The notes under the pieces: generated by a model
Seen by the model: the letters and a program-made list of their open reading frames with translations, nothing else
What the model was told of the DNA's origin: nothing
Database searches by the model: none
Translations under genes and position numbers: made by a program
Origin: Monodelphis domestica
Taxonomy: Eukaryota > Chordata > Mammalia > Didelphimorphia > Didelphidae
Length of the DNA stretch: 64,000 nt
Direction: 5' to 3'
Assembly (NCBI RefSeq): GCF_027887165.1
Contig: NC_077232.1
Span: 6,667,391 to 6,731,390, forward strand
In this document: in pieces, positions 11,710 to 22,289 of the stretch
Numbering within the stretch: the stretch's first letter is position 1
How the letters are laid out: each line of letters starts with the position of its first letter

Positions 11710-14700
11710 GAAATCAAAATACTGGGAAATACACAGCTGGTAATCATAACTCTGAATGTGAATGGAATGAACTCACCCATAAAACGCAAGCGAATAGCAG
11801 AGTAGATTAGAATCCAAAATCCTATCATATGCTGTCTACAAGAAAAACACATGAGAAAGGTAGATATGCATAGGGTGAAAGTAAGAGGATGGAGACAAAT
11901 CTATTGGGAATCAACTGATAAAAAGAAGGCAGGAGTTGTAATCATGATATCTGACAAAGCCAAAGTAAAAATAAATCTAGTTAAAAGAGATAGGTAAGAT
12001 AATTACATCCTGATAAAAGGGAGTATAGACAATGAGGAACTATCAGTACTCAACATGTATGCACCAAATGGCATAGCATCGAAATTTCTAAATTTGAAAC
12101 TAGTGGAGCTCAAGGATGAAATAGATAGAAAAACTATACTAGTGGGAGACCTGAAACTTCCTCTATCCGAACTAGATAAATCAAACCAAAAAATAAATAA
12201 GAGGTAAGAGAAGTGAATGAAATCTTAGAAAAATTAGAGTTAGTAGATATTTGGAGAAAAATAAATAGGGTCAAAAAAGGAATACACTTTCTTTTCAGCA
12301 GCACATGGTACATTCACAAAAATTGACCATGTATTAGGGCATAAAAACTTTGCAAACAAGTGCAAAAAGCAGAAATAATAAATGCAACTGCCTCAGATCA
12401 CAATGCAATGAAAATAATAGTTAATAAGGGTACATAGAGAGATAAATCAAAAATTGGAAATCAACAATATGATTCTCCAAAACCAGTTAAAGAACAAATC
12501 ATAGAAACAATTAATAATTTCATTGAAAAAAATTACAATGATGAGACATCCTTTCAAAACCTGTGGGATGCAGCCAAAGCAGTACTCAGAGGGAAATTTA
12601 TATCCTTGAGTTCATATATTAACAAACTAGAGAGGGCAGAGGTCAATGAATTGGGCATGCAAATTAAAAAACTAGAATGCGAAAAAATTAAAAATCCTCA
12701 GATGAAGACTAAATTAGAGATCCTAAAAATCAAAAGAGAAATTAATAAAATTGAAAGTCAAAGAACTATTGAATTAATAAATAAGACTAGAAGCTGGTAC
12801 TTTGAAAAAACAAATAAAATAGTCAAAGTACTGGTCAATCTAATTAAAAAAAGGAAAGAAGAAAACCAAATTAACAGTATCCAAAATGAAAATGGAAAAC
12901 TCACCTCTAATGAAGAGGAAATTAAGGCAATCATTAAAAATTATTATGCCCAATTATATGGCAACAAATATGGCAATCTAGGTGATATGCATGAATATTT
13001 ACAAAAATATAAATTGCCTAGACTACCAGAGGAAGAAATAGATTACCTAAACAACCCCATATCAGAAAAAGAAATTGAACAAGCCATCAAAGAACTCCCT
13101 AAGAAAAAATCCCCAGGCCCAGATGAACATTCAAAGAACAACTAATCCCAATATTATACAAACTATTTGACCAAATAAGCAAAGGAGTTCTACCAAATTC
13201 ATTTTATGACACAAATATGGTACTGATTCCAAAGCCAGGCAGGTCAAAAACAGAGAAAGAAAACTATATACCAATCTCCTTAGTGAATACAGATGCAAAA
13301 ATCTTAAATAGGATACTAGCAAAGACTCCAGCAAGTCATCACAAGGGTTATTCATTATGACCAGGTAGGATTCATACCAGGAATGCAAGGATGGTTCAAT
13401 ATTAGGAAAACCATCCACATAATTGACCATATTAACAAACTGACAAAAATCACATGATTGTCTCAATAGATGCAGAAAAAGTCTTTGACAAAATACAATA
13501 CCCATTCCTACTGAAAATACTAGAAAGTATAGGAATAGAAGGGCCTTTCCTAAAAATAATAAACAGTATCTATCTAAAACCATCAGCAAACATCATCTGC
13601 AATGGGGATAAACTAGAAGTCTTCCCAATAAGATCAGGAGTGAAACAAGGATGTCCATTATCACCTCTATTATTTAACATTGTAATAGAAACACTAGCTG
13701 TAGCAATTAGAGAAGAAAAATAAATTGAAGGTATTAAAGTAGGCAATGAGGAGACCAAGTTATCACTCTTTGCAAATGATATGATGGTCTACTTAACGAG
13801 TCCTAGAGAATCAACCAAAAAAATAGTGGAAATAATCAACAACTTTAGCAAAGTTGTAGGATACAAAATAAACCCACATAAGTCATCAGCATTTCTATAC
13901 ATCTCCAACACATCTCAGCAGCAAGAATTAGAAAGAGAAATTCTATTTGAAATCACCCTAGACAATATAAAATACTTAGGAATCTATCTGCCAAGACAAA
14001 CACAGAAACTATATGAACACAACTACAAAACACTCTCAACACAATTAAAACTATATCTAAACAATTGGAAAAACATTAACTGCTCATGGGTAGGATAAGC
14101 TAACATAATAAAAATGACAATCCTACCCAAATTAATTTACTTATTTAGTGCCATACCCATTGAACTACCAAAAAACTTTTTTACTTTATAAGAAAAAACC
14201 ATAACAAAGTTCATTTGGAAGAACAAAAGATCAAGGATATCCAGGGAAATCATGAAAAAAAATGCAAAGGAATGTGATATTTAAAATGGTTGAGGTCTTA
14301 AACTGTAGTGATTAAAATAGCAGAAGATATAAATTGTGATAGATATAAGAGAGGGTGAGTAAATTTGACTGCAGAAATATGTTTCACTACAGTGTCTTGG
14401 GTTTAAAATCAAATATAAGGTGGTCGCCAGGGAAATATTCCCAATTATTCAAATACCCAAGTCAATTGGGTTTTATAGAGATTTTAATTAACAATACAAT
14501 GAGTAATCAAAGAAAGAGAGAGTAAGAAAGGAATAAGTATGAAGGGCCTCAAGCCAATATGGCCTAGACCTGAGTCTTAAAAGAGAAATCAGTCAGTTTT
14601 TTATAACTCACCATAAGATCTGTCTAAGTAAGGATTTCAAATGACACCAGGCCAGCAGCATCTCAGCTGCTTTCACCAGCTCCCTCCTCCATCTGAATGT

Positions 14701-16400
14701 TTCAGAATCAGTCTCCTCAGAATGAGTCTCTCCAATCTGAATGTTTCAGAATGACTTCTAGATCTTCCCTGAGCTCTTATTTTTAAGGGCAAAATCTCCT
14801 CTGTCACCTCCCCTAAGGCCTTACATCTACCAATCACTGTAGATGTTTCTAAAGGACCGCCCATTCTTAGTCCACACCTAAGAAGGTGTGGATTTTTGAG
14901 CAATTCACACCAGGAAAGCTCTGAGTAAGTTTTCCAGTTCTTTGTTCCTTGTAAATTCACAAGTTGCTTGACCTTTATAGGTACTTAGCTTAAGAAAAGT
15001 ATGGGTTTAAGTACTTTTCATTGTTCAGAAAAGAGTTTACAACTTTATCTTCCCCTAGGGCAGACCCAAGTAGGTAAAGTAGAATTCTCACATTCCTGCT
15101 TTAAGTAGAGTTCACTGCCCAAATGGGGAATGGTCTTAATCCAATCTTATAAAGTAGGGTCTGGAAAATTTTAAGGTTTACAGGAAGGAGGACTTGCAGT
15201 CCCAGATCTCAAACTATACTATAAAGCAGTGGTCATCAAAATAATTTGGTACTGGCTAAGAGACAGAAAGGAGGATCAGTGGAATAGACTTGGGGTAAAT
15301 GACCTCAACAAGACAGTCTATGATAAGCCCAAAGAGCCCAGCTTTTGGGACCAAAATCCACTATTTGATGAAACCTGCTAGGAAAATTGGAAGACAGTAT
15401 GGGAGAGATTAGGTTTGGATCAACACCTCACACCCTACACCAAGATAAACTCAGAATGGATGAATGACCTGAATATAAAGAAGGAAACTATAAGCAAATT
15501 ATGTGAACACAGAATAGTATACATGTCAGATCTTTGGGAAAGGAAAGACTTTAAAACCAAGCAAGACCTAGAAAAAAACACAAAATGTAAAATCAATAAT
15601 TTTGATTACATCAAATTAAAGAGGTTTTGTACAAACAAAACTAATGTAACTAAAATCAGAAGGGAAGCAACAAATTGGGAAACAATCTTCATAACAAAAA
15701 CCTCTGACAAAGGTCTAATTACTCAAATTTACAAAGAGCTAAATCGATTGTACAAAAAAATCAAGCCATTCTCCAATTGACAAATGGGCAAGGGACATGC
15801 ATAGGCAATTTTCAGTTAAAGAAATCAAAACTATTAATAAGCACATGAAAAAGTGTTCTAAATCTCTTATAATCAGAGAAATGCAAATCAAAAGAACTCT
15901 GAGGTATCACCTCACACCTAGCAGATTGGCTAACATGACAGTGAAGGAAAGTAATGAATGTTGGAGGGGATGTGGCAAAGTTGGGACATGAATGCATTGC
16001 TGGTGGAGTTGTGAATTGATCCAACCATTCTGGAGGGCAATTTGAAACTATGCCCAAAGGGCGATAAAAGACTGTCTGCCCTTTGACCCAGCCATAGCAT
16101 TGCTGGGTTTATACCCCAAAGAGATAATAAGGAAAAAAGGCATGTACAAAAATATTCCTAGCTGTGCTCTTTGTGGCGGCCAAAAATTGGAAAATGAGGG
16201 GATGCCCTTCAATTGGGGAATGGCTGAACAAATTATGGTATCTGTTGGTGATGGAATACTATTGTGCTCAAAGGAATAATAAAGTGGAGGAATTCCATGG
16301 GAACTGGAACAACCTCCAGGAATTGATGCAGAGTGAAAGGAACAGATCCAGGAGAACATTGTACACAGAGACTGACACACTGTGGTACAATCGAACGTAA
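11710..16400 (+). pseudogene. L1 ORF2 remnant (endonuclease and reverse transcriptase)
   Basis: The endonuclease part is at 11740-12420, with a damaged GDFN-type motif reading GDLK. The linker is at 12450-12900. The RT is at about 13000-14100, with motif remnants such as [22 protein letters not shown] and FAND. The C-terminal segment, interrupted by a solo LTR at 14273-15182, resumes at 15187 (GGLAVPDLK-type sequence) and runs to about 16400. There are many stops. Confidence 0.85.
14273..15182 (+). mobile_element. Solo LTR A inside the L1
   Basis: The 910-bp element begins TGTGATATTTAAAATGG and ends GGTTTACA, flanked by the 4-bp duplication GGAA. Removing it and one GGAA restores continuous L1 ORF2 sequence (...GCAAA-GGAA-GGAGGACTT). 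No internal retroviral genes are present. It is the same family as the LTR at 17591. Confidence 0.9.
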
Positions 16401-17048
16401 TGGACTTCTCCATTAGTGTCAATGCAGTGATCCTGAACAACTTGGAGGAATCTAAGAGAAAAACCACTATCCACATTCAGAGGAAAAACTGTGGGAGTAG
16501 AAACACAGAAGAAAAACAACTGTCTGAATACATGGGTTGAGGGGATATGGCTGGGGAGGTAGACTCTAAATGAACATCCTAATGCAAACACCAACAACAT
16601 GGAAATAGGTTTTGATCAAGGGCACATGTAATACCCAATGAAATTGCTCATTGGCTATGGGAAAGGTGGGTGGAGGGAGGTAGGGAAATAATGTGATTAT
16701 TGTAACCAAGGAATAATGTTCTAAATTGACTAAATTAATTCAAAAATTAAAAAAAAAAGAAAACCAAATCTGAGCAGCAGAGGAGAAATGGGAAAAGAAG
16801 ATGCTAGGGAAGAAAGATATGACAAAAGAATTAACAGTTTGGAAAAAATCTTACTGAAGAAAATAACCATTTAAAAATTAGAATTGGTAAGTGGAAGCCA
16901 ATGTCTCTATGAAGAACCAAGAAATAATAAAATAAAATGTAAAATATCTCAGTAGAAACAACTGACCTAGAAAACATTGAGGAAAGGTAACTTAAAAATT
17001 ACTGAATTGCCTAAAAGCCAGAGGAAAAAAAGGAGCCTACACATAATA

Positions 17049-17225
17049 TTTTTTTAATATTTTTATTTCATTAAATATTTCTCAATTAGATATAAAAAAT
17101 TAATATTAATTTTTTAAAAGTGGAGTTCCAAATTCTCTTGCTCCCTTTAATTCTTCCTCTGCCCTTTCAGAAAGTAAGCAATATGATATTGATTATACAT
17201 GTGAAGCTATACATGATATTTCAAG
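17049..17225 (-). mobile_element. Short LINE 3' fragment with target duplication
   Basis: The T-rich start is equivalent to a minus-strand poly(A) tail. ACATAATA flanks it (17041-17048 and 17226-17233). It lies inside the HAL1. The family is not named with certainty. Confidence 0.6.
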
Positions 17226-17590
17226 ACATAATAAAAGAAAAATCACATATATCTTAGAACCATAAGGTAAAGAAGAAATTGAAAGAATTAACTAGTCCCT
17301 TACTGAAAAAAAATAAAAATAAAATGAAAACTTCCAAGAACATTAAAGTAAAAATTCATAATTCTAGGTCAAGGAAGAAGTACTCTAAGCAGCCAGAAAC
17401 AAAGAATTTAAGTAGCGAGGACCCATAGTCAGAATCACATAAAATTTAATGGTCACCACACTTAGAGTGGAGAGTTTGGAATAGGATATTATAGAATGCA
17501 AAGAGCTAATCTTAAAACCAAGAATACTTTATCTAGCAAAACTATAACCATACCTCTTCAATGAAAAAGAAGACTTCCAAACCTTCCTGA

Positions 17591-18769
17591 TGTGAGATTT
17601 AAAATGGTTAAGCCCTTAAACTGTAGTGATTAAAATAGTGGAAGATATAAATTGTGATAGATATAAGAGAGGGTGAGTAAATTTGACTGCAGAAATATGT
17701 TTCACTACAGTGTCTTGGGTTTTAAAATCAAATATAAGGTGGTCACCAGGGAAATATTCCCAATTATTCAAATACCCAAGTCAATTGGGTTTTATAGAGA
17801 TTTTAATTAACAACACAATGAGTAATCAAAGAAAGAGAGAGAGAGTAAGAAAGGAATAAGTATGAAGGGCCTCAAGCCAATATGGCCTAGACCTGAGTCT
17901 TAAAAGAGAAATCAGTCAGTTTTTTAACACTCACCACAAGGTCTGACTAAACAAGGATACTAGTGACACCATGCCAGAGTCCTTCCTCAAAGAGTCTTCC
18001 AGCCAGAGATTGTTTCAAAGGGCCTCTCTCTCAAGAGCCTCCAGAGCTCCTACCGCAGAGGGACAGAGCCCCTCAGAGGAGCTCCTCAAGGAGCTCTCCT
18101 TCAGAATGAGATTTCCTCCAAGAGCACTTCTCCTCAAAGAGATCTACCTCCAAGGAAAGAGCCCTCAAGCATCAGTCCTCAAGGAAATGAGTCTCTCAGA
18201 ATGAGATCCTCCAGAATGAGAATCAGAAATCGAGATCCCTTGCTCTTCTCTGAGCTCTTATTTTTATGGGCAAAATCTCCTCTGTCACCTCCCCTAAGTC
18301 CTTACATCTACCAATCACTGTAGATGTTTCTAAAGGACCTCCCATTTTGAATTCACAGCTGAGTAGTTTTAATCTCTTTAGCAAGTAAGGAAAAAATGCT
18401 GCTGTGTCGACAAATTTCATTAAGAAAAAACCTCTGAATAAGTTATCACCCTTTTAGGTTTAAGTAGTTTACAAGTTGCCCCACCTTTATAGGTACTTAG
18501 TATCCCATTGTATCAATTCTAAAACAGTCATGACTCAAAGAACTTCCTGTCCCTTCCATAAGCATAGATCAAAGTACTTTCATTGTTTAGCAAACAGTTT
18601 TCTGTCCTAAAGCAGTCTAAATTAGGGTGGAGCAGGGACACTCCCATAGCTAGGAGCCCCCACACTCAAGTAGAGTTCTCACCATCTGCTAGGGAATTTT
18701 TTAAGTAGAAGATTCCCCAATGGGGGAAACCCCTAACATTCATAAGTCTGAGAAATTTTGAGGTTTACA
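17591..18769 (+). mobile_element. Solo LTR B inside the HAL1
   Basis: The 1179-bp element begins TGTGAGATTTAAAATGG and ends GGTTTACA, flanked by CTGA on both sides. It is closely similar to LTR A over both ends but has a different, longer middle (about 17960-18210) of degenerate CTCAAGGAG/CTCCAGA-like units. No internal genes. Confidence 0.9.
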
Positions 18770-19684
18770 CTGATGAAAATATCAGAGCTGGCTAGAAATT
18801 TGTCATAGAAACAAAGGAGTCAAAAGAAAAATAAAAAGATAAGCAAGTGAGCAATCATAAGGGATTGAATTAGGTTAAACTGTTTACATTTTCATTTGGG
18901 GAGATGATACATGGAGCCTCTAAGAACTCTATCATCACCAAGGATCACTGAGGGAGTCAATTTAGAAAAAGGACCTGGGAGTTGTGAAGATTGGATTTGG
19001 CTATTGTTAAATGATCAATGGGGATAGACTAGTCTCCCAATGATCAGATTCTGTCATATTTTGATAACCTCAAAAGAAGAATGGAAAAGGTGGAGAAGAA
19101 AAATACATTGGAAGTGTGGGGAAAAGAGAGGAATAAAAGGGAAAGGCATTTCAAATAGGACACACAAGTAGGATATTCAATGAGAAAAGAGTGGGAGGGA
19201 GGGTGACATCTGAACCTCATTCTTCTCTGAATGGTCAAAAAAAGGAAAAATATATCCACACAAAGCTGGGTATAGAAATATATTTTGACACCAGGGCAAT
19301 AAGATGGAAAAAGGTTAAGGGAAAGGAGGAAATAAAAAGAAGAGTAGATTAAGGAGAGATTAAACAGAAACAAAAGAAACTTTAAAAGAGGGAATGGGGA
19401 AAAGAGAAGGAAAAGTATAAAAAGCTATTCTATTTTTGAATAGCTCTGTTATGAAATTTTCCCCTACATCAAGCCTAAATCAGCCTCCTTGCTCCTAGTT
19501 CTGCCCTCTTAGGTCAAGTGGAATAAGTCTAATCTCCCAGAAATGGTCCTATTATGCTGGGGAATCAAGGCGACTAAAGTGGATTAGATTATAATTCCTT
19601 AGGGTGTGCAAGAGATTAAATCTATTTATATATATATAGGCAAAGAGAATGTTTTTACTACTTGGTTCACCCTTCCTTACTGGG

Positions 19685-19935
19685 GCAGCTAAGCAGCACA
19701 ATAGACAGCACATCAGAATTAGACTCAGGGAGACGTGTGTGCGGATCCTGCCTCAAACACTTAACATGCCATCATGGGCAACTACCTTAACCTCTCAGCC
19801 TCAGGTCTCCTGATCTATAAAATGGGGCTAATTAATACCTACTTCATAGGACTGTTGTGAGAATCAAATGAGATAACACTTAGAAAGCACCCTGCAAACC
19901 TTAAAGTACTATAGAAGTGTTGCCTAATGTTATTT
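19685..19935 (+). mobile_element. MAR/MIR-type SINE
   Basis: GGGGCAGCTAAGCAGCACAA head, CCTGATCTATAAAATGGGGC core and GAATCAAATGAGATAACACT tail. Confidence 0.75.
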
Positions 19936-21024
19936 ATATAGACTTGCTTTAATTAAATGTTTTTACTGTTGTATTTATGGGTCTCTTATATGGTCTAAAA
20001 ATAAAGCTAGAGTAGATGTGCTCATGGGCCATAAGTGGCATGAATAACTAAAACAAACAAGAAAAGCGATCCCTGGTTGGGAACTAGAGAGATAAAAAAA
20101 AACCCTACAGAGGTTCAAACTAGTTTTAAAATAGATTGAAAGGATTATGAAATGAGTAACATTTTGAGCTGAGCTTCAAAGGATACGTAGACTTTTGATA
20201 GGGGGAAAATGGGGAGAGAGGAGACATTCAAGTTGGGTGGTGGTGGTTGTCCTTTGTTCTAGAAGAGGACCAAAATGACATCACAATATTGGGGTCACTG
20301 TACAGTGTGTCATACTATGGCTTATTGGGCCAATATAAGTTCAAAAGGCTCTAGTACAGGTCAGGCACAAATGGCCTGTATGAACATTTGAGATGGACAT
20401 ATCTATTAAATTTTTACATTTCCAGTTTCCTTTGATGCAGGGATACCATACTGGATGGTCCTGTGCCAGTGTCTCCTGTATCTTAAAAAGTTCTTCAGAG
20501 AGACCTGGAGAGAGTTCTTGTATCACTTCTTCTGACCTTCATGTTAGCACATGCCTTATTTGAGTTCTCTGGAAAAATAGTCTTTTAGGCAAAGTGGAAT
20601 TCAAGTGATGTGACTAAACCATCACAGCAGCAGTCTCTGCAACGGAATCTGAATGCTTGGCAGTTCAGCTTGAGAAAAGACCTCAGGGTCCAGAACCTTA
20701 TCTTACCAGGTGATCTTCAGTATCTTCCTAAGACAATTCAAATGGAAGTGATTCCATTCCCTGGCATGGCATTGGTAGGTAGACTGTCTAGGTTGCATAG
20801 GCATATTGTAATGAAGTCAGCACAATGGGTCGACAGACCTTCAGTTTGGTAGGCAGCCTAATACTTCTTTCCCACATTTTCTTTCAGTCTCCCAATGCTC
20901 TGGCAATGTATGCATCTACTTTTGGGGACATCCCTGGAAAGTAGTCTGCCTTGGTTAAGTGAACTTATTCAGGGCATTCAAAATTCCTTCATTTGCTCTA
21001 ATTGATGATTCCACATATGGATGG

Positions 21025-22005
21025 TGTGAAGATTGGATTTAGCTATCTCCTGATTGTAACAATGAAGATACTTAGCTTTTCCTTTATTGAGAAGATTGAA
21101 TTGTAATCCACAATCTATTTTTAGATTTTAATCTACAAAAGGTGGTAACTCAGTAGATCTACCCATTTTAACTACAAAAAGGTGTTAAGTAACCCAAAAA
21201 GGTATAATCTAACCCAGTGGTTCTCAACCTTTCTAATGCTGTGACCCCACAATACAGTTCCTCATGTTGCAGTGACCCCAAACCAAAAATTTATTTTGGT
21301 GGCTACTTCAAAACTGTAATTTTGCTACAGTTATGATTCGGAAGGTAAATACCTGATATGCATTATGTATTCTCATTGCTACAAATTGAGAGGTTAAGAA
21401 CCGCTGATCTAACCAAAGAAGGTGTGAACTAAAGAGTGGGCAGTCCTGGAGAAAAGCATCTGCTATGATTGGTAGACATGAAATTTAGGGGAGGGGACGC
21501 AAGAGAAAAAGATCTTTAAAAAGAGGACCAGAGGCCAGAAGAAGACATTTTCAATTCAAGGAGATTGAAGAGTTCGCAGACTTGGAGTTGGACTGGAGGA
21601 ACTAGATCCCTGGAGGAACTCATGCAGGAGATCTCAGACTGCTTTTCCTTTTAGATGGTCACCATTGGGGCTGACTTAGTGACTCTGCCTTTCTGGAGGT
21701 GTAAGGCCTCCAGGAAAAGGCCCATCATCTTGAGACTCTCTTCCCCTGGCTGGGGCTTAGAAATTCTAACTGGTATCAGGGCTTAGAAATTCTAACTGGT
21801 ATCAGCAGAAGCCAGAGAGTGCGCACTCTCCCGCTCTCCCTCTCCCCCTCCCTCTCTCTCTCTCTCTCTTCCTTAATATCTTCCCTCTATTGTAAATAAA
21901 CTACATAAATTCCACTTACTTTAGTAATTCATTTTGGGATTTAGAAGTTAAATCCCTGGCGACCAATTTAAATATATTTCAGTCTCAACCACAAAAATTT
22001 TAACA
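21025..22005 (+). mobile_element. Solo LTR C carrying a hAT insertion
   Basis: It starts TGTGAAGATTGGATTT and ends TTTTAACA, flanked by ATGG (21021-21024 and 22006-22009). It contains a CT-rich tract and an AATAAA signal near 21894, consistent with plus orientation, plus a perfect 26-bp tandem duplication at 21753-21804. A SPIN-like hAT sits inside it. No viral genes. Confidence 0.88.
21215..21406 (+). mobile_element. SPIN-like non-autonomous hAT DNA transposon
   Basis: The 192-bp element has inverted ends CAGTGGTTCTCAACCTTT and AGGTTAAGAACCGCTG and a perfect 8-bp target duplication ATCTAACC (21207-21214 and 21407-21414). The interior (GTGACCCCA, CAGTTCCTCATGTTG and AACTGTAATTTTGCTA segments) matches the SPIN/URR1 group, a family spread horizontally among tetrapods. 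It has no transposase. Confidence 0.85.
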
Positions 22006-22289
22006 ATGGTATGGTGGTGGCTGATGGAGAACCTCTGTTTTCTTGGTGTTGTTAGGTCAAAATTACCACAAGTGGCAGAGAATCAATTTATGCTCTGTTG
22101 CATCTCACTCTCAGCGGCTGCACTGAGTACATAATCATATTGAAAATCATGCATCAACTCTCCCTCCACTTTAGTCTTGGTTTGCAGCCTTTTCAAGTTA
22201 AGTAATATATTATCAGTGTGGAAGCTAACCTTAATACTCTTTTTGTCTTCTTCGAAGGCAATTCCCTGCTATGTCTGATTGTCAGTACC

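Larger units (their letters stand above)
9300..16759 (+). mobile_element. Full-length L1 retrotransposon, inactive
   Basis: The element begins with a G-run and GGAGTCAAGATGGCAGCA and ends in an A-rich tail. It is flanked by an 11-bp target duplication AAAACCAAATC (9289-9299 and 16760-16770). Without the LTR inserted in it, its length is about 6.5 kb. ORF1 (about 9980-11034) and ORF2 (about 11710-16400) both carry stops and frameshifts. ORF2 shows the endonuclease start (ITLNVNGMNSP), the reverse-transcriptase core and the C-terminal zone (NKLWYLLVMEYY). The RT motif usually FADD reads FAND. It cannot move by itself. Confidence 0.92.
8780..19430 (+). mobile_element. HAL1 (half-LINE), split by four nested insertions
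   Basis: HAL1 carries only an L1-type ORF1. Recognisable parts are the 5' leader (about 8780-9299), the ORF1 middle (16771-17048 and 17226-17590, with encoded fragments such as a leftover of the CTD basic motif) and the 3' part with the AAACTGTTTACATTT-like segment (18774-18960 and beyond). It is interrupted by an L1 (9300-16759), a LINE tail (17049-17225) and a solo LTR (17591-18769). Its own frame is destroyed. The 3' boundary is approximate. Confidence 0.65.

Noticed and set aside
12606..13145. 179-codon frame as a cellular gene
   Set aside because: It is part of the L1 ORF2 remnant (linker before the RT).
9300..16759. Active, mobile L1
   Set aside because: Stops and frameshifts in both ORFs, a damaged RT active site and an LTR inside ORF2.
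14273..18769. A provirus bounded by the two related LTRs
   Set aside because: Each LTR has its own 4-bp duplication and the DNA between them is L1 and HAL1, not retroviral genes; they are two independent solo LTRs.
20610..20852. 80-codon plus-strand small protein
   Set aside because: Lies in the RTE-like fragment; no coding signature.
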